Source of the DNA: Clostridia bacterium
GTDB lineage: Bacteria > Bacillota > Clostridia > Oscillospirales > CAG-382
NCBI GenBank assembly: GCA_017397605.1
Contig: JAFQII010000109.1
Coordinates: 1 to 6,840 of the forward strand
Direction: 5' to 3'
DNA length: 6,840 bases
The stretch's first letter is position 1; each line of letters starts with the position of its first letter. The notes under the pieces were generated by a model, which was given only the letters and a program-made list of their open reading frames with translations, searched no databases and was not told the DNA's origin. Made by a program: the position numbers and the translations under genes. This document shows, in pieces, positions 1-6,840 of the stretch.

Positions 1-1
1 G

Positions 2-916
2 CTGGACGTGCTCTGCTCGTTTGCGGAGATCTCCCGAGAGGCAAATTACGTCTGCCCCGAGGTCGATCAGTCGGATTGCATCGTGATCAAGGGCGGCAGA
101 CACCCCGTTGTGGAGCGCTTTTTGGACGGAAGCTACTTTGTCCCCAACGATTGCGAGATGGATTGCAGAGGCAACCGCCTGCTTTTGATCACCGGTCCCA
201 ACATGGCAGGTAAATCGACCTATATGCGTCAGGTCGCGCTGATCACCGTATTGGCGCAGATCGGCTGTTTTGTGCCTGCGAGCGAAGCGCGCATCGGTGT
301 GGTGGACCGCATTTTTACCCGCATCGGCGCGTCGGATGACCTTGCGTCGGGCAACTCCACCTTTATGCTGGAGATGAACGAGGTTGCGGAGATTCTCAAA
401 AACGCAACGCCCCGCAGCCTGATCATCTACGACGAGATCGGACGCGGTACGTCTACTTACGACGGCATGTCGATCGCAAAAGCGGTCGCGGAGCATACCT
501 GCAAAAAAATCGGCGCAAAAGCGCTGTTTGCGACGCATTACCACGAGCTGACCGATCTGGAGGGCTCGATGGACGGCGTGATCAACTACCATATCGCCGC
601 AAAAAAACGCGGCAACGATATCATTTTCTTGCGCAAGATCGTGCGCGGTGCGGCAGACGACAGCTACGGCATCGAGGTCGCCGCTCTGGCAGGCGTGCCG
701 AATACGGTGGTCAATCGTGCCAAGGCGGTGCTCGCCGAGCTGTTGGAAAGCGGCGTTGCGCCAAAAAGTGCCAAGCGCGACGAGGACGACGGCAGTATCT
801 CGTTTGAAGATCTGTCCGCACTGTCCGTTGCGGAAAAACTGCGCAGTACGGATCTGAACATGCTCACCCCGTATGAAGCAATGACTTTGTTGTTTGAACT
901 CAAAAAGATGCTGTGA
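2..916 (+). CDS. mutS: DNA mismatch repair protein MutS, C-terminal ATPase part (5' end outside window)
   Basis: MutS recognises mismatches and small loops in newly replicated DNA and, using ATP, recruits MutL. The reading frame is open from base 2, so the gene enters from upstream; the visible 304 residues are the end of the connector/lever region and the whole ATPase domain of a protein that is normally about 850-900 residues. Seen directly: the lead-in LDVLCSFAE, Walker A GPNMAGKS (nt 194-217), the [10 protein letters not shown] signature loop, Walker B LIIYDE (nt 419-436) followed by [10 protein letters not shown], the ATHYHEL switch segment, and the terminal helix [15 protein letters not shown] typical of the dimerisation end. 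The ATPase looks intact. The usual clamp-binding motif (QLSLF-like) before the last helices is here ISFEDL without a glutamine, so clamp contact may be weak. mutL lies downstream but is separated by an inserted hairpin/four-helix unit. Confidence 0.97.
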   Translation: MDVLCSFAEISREANYVCPEVDQSDCIVIKGGRHPVVERFLDGSYFVPNDCEMDCRGNRLLLITGPNMAGKSTYMRQVALITVLAQIGCFVPASEARIGVVDRIFTRIGASDDLASGNSTFMLEMNEVAEILKNATPRSLIIYDEIGRGTSTYDGMSIAKAVAEHTCKKIGAKALFATHYHELTDLEGSMDGVINYHIAAKKRGNDIIFLRKIVRGAADDSYGIEVAALAGVPNTVVNRAKAVLAELLESGVAPKSAKRDEDDGSISFEDLSALSVAEKLRSTDLNMLTPYEAMTLLFELKKML

Positions 917-931
917 GAGGCGTGTCTGCAT

Positions 932-966
932 GACATTGGTCGTACGGACGGCGTATCGACCATGTC
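932..966 (+). repeat. Imperfect hairpin just after mutS
   Basis: A left arm beginning GACATTGGTCG-TACG and a right arm CGTA-TCGACCATGTC pair along about 14 bp with one bulged base on each side and a 5-nt loop (GACGG). No T-tract follows, so it is not a standard intrinsic terminator, and transcription could continue into the four-helix gene. It may be the outermost, degenerate unit of the hairpin array that starts a few bases later, or an independent mRNA 3'-end structure for mutS. Confidence 0.5.
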
Positions 967-980
967 GTTGCGTTCAAACA

Positions 981-1095
981 AACGAAGTGATGCGTCGCGC
1001 GGGCGCGCCGCATCAATGAAGTTTCCGTGTGGAAAACGAAGTTTGCCGCGAGGCGGCAAAATGATGTTGCGCGACAAGTCGCGCAAACGGAAAGT
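981..1095 (+). repeat. Left hairpin array with AATGAAGTT-type spacers
   Basis: Four consecutive short hairpins are seen: 988-1015 (TGATGCG...CGCATCA, one internal mismatch), 1022-1035 (TTTCC/GGAAA), 1042-1060 (TTTGCCGC/GCGGCAAA, perfect 8 bp) and 1067-1086 (TTGCGCGAC/GTCGCGCAA, perfect 9 bp). Stem sequences are unrelated, but the junctions repeat: AACGAAGTG (981), AATGAAGTT (1015-1023), AACGAAGTT (1035-1043) and AATGATGTT (1060-1068), with a worn AAAGTTGATT at 1091. Spacer-to-spacer distances are 20-25 nt. The frame happens to stay open into the downstream gene, but the palindromic composition and the strong ribosome site at 1106 argue against this being coding. The matching, inverted array is at 1494-1581. 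Confidence 0.85.
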
Positions 1096-1105
1096 TGATT
1101 TGTGC

Positions 1106-1110
1106 GGAGG
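1106..1110 (+). promoter_or_regulatory. Shine-Dalgarno site of the four-helix-bundle gene
   Basis: GGAGG, followed by a purine-rich AGAAGGAAAT, ends 10 nt before the ATG at 1121. This strong site decides the start: the upstream in-frame ATGs (for example 962, 1016, 1061) lie inside hairpins and have no such site. Confidence 0.8.
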
Positions 1111-1120
1111 AGAAGGAAAT

Positions 1121-1492
1121 ATGAAAACAGACAAGCTCAGCGAGTTGTCGATGCAATTATCGGTTGATGTTTTGGCACTTGTTCGCGAGTTGAAAGAACA
1201 TCACGAGCAAATTATTTCCAATCAAATCGGCAGGAGCGCGACAAGCGTCTGTGCGAATATCGCAGAAAGCAAATATGCACAAAGCAGGGCGGACTTTATC
1301 GCCAAGCTCAGCATCGCTTTAAAAGAGGCGAGCGAAACAGGAAGATGGCTCGAAATGCTGTATAAATCCGCGTATATCTCCGAATTACGCTATAAACAGC
1401 TTGACAAAACATGTGCAACCATTCGCATTTTGTTGATTGCTTCTATCAAAACGGCAAAAAACAATCATTTAATTCAAGAGAAAACAACATAA
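1121..1492 (+). CDS. Four-helix-bundle protein of the 23S rRNA intervening-sequence / Avd-like family
   Basis: The 123-residue product is almost entirely helical and has the family hallmarks: a first amphipathic helix (about residues 5-30), the conserved QIGRSATSVCANIAES segment (35-50), an SRADFIAKLSIALKEASET helix (about 55-73) running into WLEMLYKS, and a last helix (about 88-112) before a basic, asparagine-rich tail. Relatives are small basic proteins encoded in intervening sequences of 23S rRNA genes, and the Avd accessory protein of diversity-generating retroelements; Avd is a pentamer that binds nucleic acid and the reverse transcriptase. No rRNA and no reverse transcriptase are present here, so this is a free-standing member. 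Two sampled 60-base lines are 43-47% GC, against about 67% in a sampled mutS line, suggesting a separate origin. It lies exactly between two mirror-image hairpin arrays, so a role in binding or spreading those repeats is plausible but unproven. Confidence 0.85.
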   Translation: MKTDKLSELSMQLSVDVLALVRELKEHHEQIISNQIGRSATSVCANIAESKYAQSRADFIAKLSIALKEASETGRWLEMLYKSAYISELRYKQLDKTCATIRILLIASIKTAKNNHLIQEKTT

Positions 1493-1493
1493 C

Positions 1494-1581
1494 GTTTGCA
1501 CGCTGTGCGTGCAACTTTGTTTACGCGTTGCGTAACTTCATTTGCGTTTTACGCAACTTCATTTCACGGCAACGCCGTGAA
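1494..1581 (+). repeat. Right hairpin array with AACTTCATT spacers (inverse of the left array)
   Basis: Four perfect hairpins follow the four-helix gene immediately: 1496-1514 (TTGCACG/CGTGCAA), 1521-1535 (TTACGC/GCGTAA), 1542-1556 (TTGCGT/ACGCAA) and 1563-1581 (TTCACGGC/GCCGTGAA), with loops of 3-5 nt. They are joined by AACTTTGTT (1513-1521), AACTTCATT (1534-1542) and AACTTCATT (1555-1563), spaced exactly 21 nt apart. AACTTCATT is the exact reverse complement of the left-array spacer AATGAAGTT, so the two arrays face each other across the gene. The array starts 2 nt after the stop codon and ends 19 nt before the mutL start. Confidence 0.88.
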
Positions 1582-1582
1582 C

Positions 1583-1600
1583 AAAAACCGGAGGTTTTTC
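1583..1600 (+). promoter_or_regulatory. mutL ribosome binding site inside a small hairpin
   Basis: AAAAACC (1583-1589) and GGTTTTT (1593-1599) form a perfect 7-bp stem around a 3-nt loop. The mutL Shine-Dalgarno GGAGG (1590-1594) lies in the loop and the right arm, 6 nt before the ATG at 1601. The stem could partly mask the site in mRNA. It also fixes the mutL start at 1601 rather than at earlier in-frame codons inside the array. Confidence 0.65.
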
Positions 1601-4587
<2,987 letters not shown>

Positions 4588-4589
4588 CC

Positions 4590-5285
4590 ATGAAAAAACT
4601 CTGTATACTCCTTTCGCTTTTGCTTCTTTTCAACACCCCGCTCCCCGTACGTGCGGATGACTCGACAAAAGCAAATCTGGATTTTTATTACGTACAGTGT
4701 GATGACCGCTGGAAAGACATTTACGTCGGCGACCTGACGATCGCAGAATCCGCTTGCGGTATTGCGACGATTTGCAATGCCGTATATTACCTCACGGGTG
4801 TCGCGCCCGACCTGGTCGAAATGGCGACGTGGGCACACAACGGCAGGCTGTTCAATGCGCCGGGCGTGCCCGGCTGTTACCGCTCGGTGTTTTACTACGC
4901 GGGGTTGGAGAACGGCGGCACATACGGCTTTGAAGCGACCAACATCATTTACGGCACGATCCGCTCGCAGGAGGTCGTCGATTGCCTGCAAAGCGGCGGA
5001 ACGGTCGCGTTGCATGTCCCCGGGCACTTTATGGCGGCTGTGGACTATGATCCCGTGACGGAGCGCTTTTTGGTGATCGACCCGATGCCGGGCGATTACG
5101 GCAGATACGATAACCGCCGCAAGGGCTTGACCAACGCAGGCGGAAACTGGTTGACCGCAGATGATCTCTCCAAGGGAAATATCGCAGTCGATTGCTATGC
5201 GCTGTTTACGCGCAAGCTTTCCGACGCGCAACGCGAGGCGGTGCAAATCCCTGCGCAAAACGCGTTGCTTGCGGGAATTGGTTAA
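4590..5285 (+). CDS. Secreted C39-like (papain-fold) peptidase family protein
   Basis: The 231-residue product begins with a clear signal peptide: MKK, a leucine-rich core to about residue 15, and a likely signal peptidase I site after VRA (20-22), so it should be exported. The mature part fits the C39-like papain-fold family (Peptidase_C39_2 type): Q36 in YYVQCDDRW as oxyanion-hole candidate, C56 in SACG at the start of a helix as nucleophile, H146 in VPGHFMAAVDY, and D164 in LVIDPMPGDY. All four expected positions are filled, so catalysis is plausible; the substrate is unknown. No cell-wall-binding repeats, LPxTG anchor or lipobox are seen. A TTG at 4584 overlaps the tgt stop, but ATG 4590 has the better-placed AAGAGAG (4576-4582) and starts the signal peptide properly. 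It is last in the mutL-tgt operon, just before a terminator. Confidence 0.8.
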   Translation: MKKLCILLSLLLLFNTPLPVRADDSTKANLDFYYVQCDDRWKDIYVGDLTIAESACGIATICNAVYYLTGVAPDLVEMATWAHNGRLFNAPGVPGCYRSVFYYAGLENGGTYGFEATNIIYGTIRSQEVVDCLQSGGTVALHVPGHFMAAVDYDPVTERFLVIDPMPGDYGRYDNRRKGLTNAGGNWLTADDLSKGNIAVDCYALFTRKLSDAQREAVQIPAQNALLAGIG

Positions 5286-5317
5286 ATAGAAAAGAGGCTG
5301 AATGAGGGGTTCCTACC

Positions 5318-5328
5318 ATAAAGCAGGT
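5318..5328 (+). repeat. 11-bp inverted repeat, left copy (ATAAAGCAGGT)
   Basis: ATAAAGCAGGT here matches the reverse complement of ACCTGCTTTAT at 5635-5645, so the two copies enclose the terminator and the second hairpin array. It lies within a distinctive stretch (5308-5340) of non-coding bases between the peptidase stop and the terminator. The match could be chance, or the two copies could mark an element's ends. Confidence 0.4.
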
Positions 5329-5348
5329 TTTGAACTACCGAACAAAGA

Positions 5349-5384
5349 AAAAGGAGTACGGACAATTTTGTTCGTACTCCTTTT
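5349..5384. terminator. Strong intrinsic terminator, probably bidirectional
   Basis: AAAAGGAGTACG (5349-5360) and CGTACTCCTTTT (5373-5384) form a perfect 12-bp stem, and the loop can add ACAA/TTGT. On the plus strand the stem ends in TTTT; on the minus strand it runs into TTTTTCTTTG. It lies 63 nt past the peptidase stop, ends the mutL-tgt operon, and could stop readthrough from the convergent hppA. Confidence 0.8.
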
Positions 5385-5413
5385 CACACGCCTTGCCTGC
5401 AAGGTATAGTGTG
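5385..5413 (+). repeat. Hairpin adjoining the terminator
   Basis: CCTTGC (5391-5396) pairs perfectly with GCAAGG (5399-5404) across a 2-nt loop, and CACAC (5385-5389) can pair with GTGTG (5409-5413) through an internal loop. A further GTGT/ACAC pairing overlaps it at 5409-5419. There is no coding potential; it may be a decayed unit of the neighbouring array. Confidence 0.45.
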
Positions 5414-5454
5414 TTACACCTTACGATGTTCTGTCGGGTGGTAATTGTTGAGAA

Positions 5455-5626
5455 GTGATATGCCTCGCACGGCTCGGCGTGATATTTTTGCTCCGCAAAA
5501 GTGATATTGCTCCCGCTGGTCGCAGTGATATTCTATTCGCCTCTTTCTTCCAACGCGCGTAGCGCATATCACGTCCAAAGGACATATCACGCACGAAGTG
5601 CATATCACTCGCCGTAGGCGAATAGA
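5455..5626. repeat. Second hairpin array, GTGATAT / ATATCAC spacers, no gene inside
   Basis: Four GTGATAT heptamers (5455, 5479, 5501, 5525) are followed by three exact reverse complements ATATCAC (5566, 5584, 5602). Between them lie small hairpins with different stems: imperfect ones after 5461 and 5507, TTTTGC/GCAAAA (5486-5500), GCGC/GCGC (5555-5565), GTCC/GGAC (5573-5583), GCAC/GTGC (5591-5601) and TCGCC/GGCGA (5609-5621). Unit spacing is 22-24 nt on the left and 18 nt on the right. TCTATTCGCC (5532-5541) is also the reverse complement of GGCGAATAGA (5617-5626). The 34-nt centre holds no gene. The design is that of the arrays around the four-helix gene, with a different spacer. Together with the flanking hairpins this accounts for the gene-free stretch 5286-5687. 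Confidence 0.85.
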
Positions 5627-5629
5627 GTT

Positions 5630-5657
5630 GGCGCACCTGCTTTATCGCCGGTGCGCC
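5630..5657 (-). terminator. Hairpin just downstream of hppA, possible 3'-end signal
   Basis: GGCGCACC (5630-5637) and GGTGCGCC (5650-5657) form a perfect 8-bp GC-rich stem with a 12-nt loop, 30 nt beyond the hppA stop. On the hppA strand no T-tract follows, so it is not a textbook intrinsic terminator; it may protect the mRNA 3' end or belong to the hairpin array. On the plus strand a run of six T lies about 10 nt further on. The loop contains the right copy of the 11-bp inverted repeat. Confidence 0.4.
5635..5645 (-). repeat. 11-bp inverted repeat, right copy (ACCTGCTTTAT)
   Basis: This is the exact reverse complement of 5318-5328. It overlaps the left arm and loop of the 5630-5657 hairpin. 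The two copies are about 317 bp apart, with the terminator and second array between them. Confidence 0.4.
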
Positions 5658-5687
5658 GAAGACTACCTTTTTTATAAAGCGTAAAGC

Positions 5688-6839
5688 TTATTTCGCAATG
5701 ATGTCGTACAGGTTGTACTTCGCAAAAGCACCGCCCATAACGAGTGCGAGGGTGGACATGATCTTGATGAGAATGTCAAGGCAGGGACCAACGGTGTCTT
5801 TGAGGGGGTCACCGACGGTGTCACCGACGACGCCTGCGTCGTGGGTGGGAGAACCCTTGCCGTTGCCCTCGCCGACTGCGCCGGTCTCGATGTACTTCTT
5901 ACCGTTGTCCCATGCGCCGCCTGCGTTACCGCAGAACAGAGCAAGCATGATAGCGGAAAGGGTAGAACCGACAAGAATACCGCCGACGAACTCTGCACCG
6001 AAGACAAAGCCGCAAACGATCGGGAATGCGATGGAGAAGAATGCGGGGAGCTTCATCTCTTTGATAGCGCCCTGGGTGGAAATCTGGATGCAGGTCTTGG
6101 TGTCGGGACGTGCAGTGCCTTCCAACAGACCGGGGATTTCCTTAAACTGACGGCGGACTTCTTCGACCATGCGGTTAGCAGCCTTTGCAACTGCGTTGAT
6201 CAGCATACCGGAGAAGAGGTAGGGCAGAGCCGCACCGAAGATCGCGCCGGTCAGACCGAGCGGGTTGATAACGTTGAGCACAACGCCGTCAAACATCTCT
6301 GCGATGCCGAAGTCGGGGTTGTCCAGACCAACGTGGTTGAAGGAGAACATGTAGGAGGTCATCATGCAGAGAACTGCCATTGCAGCAGAACCGATTGCAA
6401 AGCCCTTGCCGATTGCCGCGGTGGTGTTACCGACGGAGTCGAGGGTATCGGTGATCTCACGGACTTCTTCGGGGAGGTAGGACATTTCTGCGATACCGCC
6501 TGCGTTATCGGAGATCGGGCCGTAAGCGTCGACGGAAACGGTAACAGCTACGAAGGAAAGCATACCGATTGCTGCGGTAGCAACGCCGTAGGGACCTGCG
6601 ATGATAAAGGAAATAAAGATCGAAAGGCCGAGAACGATGCAGGGCCACATGCAGGAGATCATACCGACTGCGAGACCCTGGGTGACGGTCAGAGCGGGAC
6701 CCTGAACGGATGCGTGTGCGATTTCCTGCGTGGGCTTGTAGTCTGCGCTGGTGTAGTACTCAGCGAGCTTACCGATCAGGATACCTGCAACGATACCGAT
6801 AGCGGCACCGATCATCGGGGAAATCCAGCCGAGACGGAA
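5688..6839 (-). CDS. hppA: Membrane-bound ion-pumping pyrophosphatase, C-terminal part (5' end outside window)
   Basis: The enzyme hydrolyses cytoplasmic pyrophosphate and pumps H+ and/or Na+ out across the membrane. The frame is open to the window edge, so the gene starts beyond it; about 383 residues of a usual 670-700 are visible, ending at TAA 5688-5690. Several long hydrophobic helices alternate with family motifs: GWISPMIGAAIG at the window edge, DAYGPISDNAGGIAEM (nt 6483-6530), the GNTTAAIGKG segment (6402-6431) and VVGDTVGDPLKDT (5793-5831), whose Asp, Asn and Lys residues bind the Mg-pyrophosphate. Ala and Gly at the two variable positions of GNTTAAIGKG match K+-dependent enzymes; K+-independent ones carry Lys and Thr there. 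H+ versus Na+ specificity depends largely on a Glu in the missing half. An ATG at 6813-6815 is internal, not the start. The gene is convergent with the mutL operon. Confidence 0.96.
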   Translation of the reverse strand, partial: FRLGWISPMIGAAIGIVAGILIGKLAEYYTSADYKPTQEIAHASVQGPALTVTQGLAVGMISCMWPCIVLGLSIFISFIIAGPYGVATAAIGMLSFVAVTVSVDAYGPISDNAGGIAEMSYLPEEVREITDTLDSVGNTTAAIGKGFAIGSAAMAVLCMMTSYMFSFNHVGLDNPDFGIAEMFDGVVLNVINPLGLTGAIFGAALPYLFSGMLINAVAKAANRMVEEVRRQFKEIPGLLEGTARPDTKTCIQISTQGAIKEMKLPAFFSIAFPIVCGFVFGAEFVGGILVGSTLSAIMLALFCGNAGGAWDNGKKYIETGAVGEGNGKGSPTHDAGVVGDTVGDPLKDTVGPCLDILIKIMSTLALVMGGAFAKYNLYDIIAK

Positions 6840-6840
6840 A

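Larger units (their letters stand above)
981..1582. other. Composite unit: inverted hairpin arrays enclosing a four-helix-bundle gene (possible mobile or repeat element)
   Basis: The left array, the gene and the right array form one symmetrical block of about 600 bp. mutS and mutL commonly sit next to each other in one operon, so the block reads as an insertion between them. No transposase, reverse transcriptase or clear target-site duplication is visible, so mobility is only inferred from symmetry, the lower-GC gene and a second array of the same design downstream. The exact ends are uncertain; 932 and 1599 are possible outer limits. Confidence 0.45.

Noticed and set aside
930..1019. 29-residue open frame with a GAGAGG upstream, just after mutS
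   Set aside because: It covers a hairpin and part of the array, its product resembles nothing I know, and its composition is that of the palindromes.
962..1120. In-frame upstream extension of the four-helix gene by 53 codons
   Set aside because: The extension consists of hairpin units and spacers, has no good ribosome site, and would add a basic low-complexity leader unlike the family; the strong GGAGG before 1121 fixes the start.
1121..1492. Diversity-generating retroelement accessory gene (avd)
   Set aside because: The family fits, but there is no reverse transcriptase, template repeat or variable repeat in the window.
1121..1492. Intervening sequence within a 23S rRNA gene
   Set aside because: The flanking DNA is mutS and mutL; no rRNA sequence is present.
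1496..1600. 35-codon upstream extension of mutL through the right array
   Set aside because: It translates hairpin repeats, while MutL homologues begin at the MGIINILD-type sequence and GGAGG precedes 1601.
5308..5340. tRNA or T-arm remnant suggested by GGTTTTGAACTACC
   Set aside because: No acceptor, D-arm or anticodon arm can be assembled around it.
5455..5626. CRISPR array
   Set aside because: The constant part is only 7 nt, the variable parts are self-complementary and only 11-17 nt, orientation flips in the middle, and there are no cas genes.
5698..6150. Plus-strand open frame of 150 codons inside hppA
   Set aside because: It is the complement of well-conserved pyrophosphatase coding sequence and shows no independent motif or ribosome site.

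Overview
The window looks like a chromosomal segment of an anaerobic Firmicute, probably a gut Clostridia lineage. The evidence is an endonuclease-type MutL (organisms without MutH), a MutS ATPase of the Gram-positive style, a bacterial tRNA-guanine transglycosylase, a K+-dependent-type membrane pyrophosphatase, and moderately GC-rich coding DNA with strong Shine-Dalgarno sites. No genus can be assigned from the sequence alone.

Layout, plus strand: the 3' part of mutS (to 916), then a 684-nt gap that holds a small four-helix-bundle gene of the 23S-rRNA-intervening-sequence/Avd-like family (1121-1492), then mutL (1601-3454), tgt (start overlaps the mutL stop) and a secreted C39-like papain-fold protein (4590-5285, starting just past the tgt stop). 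The last three are tightly packed and read as one operon. A strong, probably bidirectional terminator hairpin follows at 5349-5384. On the minus strand, convergent with this operon, lies the 3' part of hppA (5688 to the window end), a membrane-bound ion-pumping pyrophosphatase.

The most unusual content is between genes. The four-helix gene is framed by two arrays of short hairpins. Their stems differ in sequence, but they are separated by a constant 9-nt spacer (AATGAAGTT-like on the left, its exact reverse complement AACTTCATT on the right), so the arrays are mirror images around the gene. The whole unit sits between mutS and mutL, which are normally neighbours. A second array of the same design, with a GTGATAT spacer on the left half and ATATCAC on the right half but no gene in the middle, lies between the terminator and hppA (5455-5626). 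Together they look like a full and an empty version of one repeat-element family, with the four-helix protein as the candidate partner of the repeats. That link is an inference.

Functionally, MutS and MutL are the mismatch-recognition and nicking proteins of DNA mismatch repair, Tgt makes queuosine-modified tRNA, the C39-like protein is exported, and HppA couples pyrophosphate hydrolysis to cation transport across the membrane. Only mutS and mutL share an obvious pathway.
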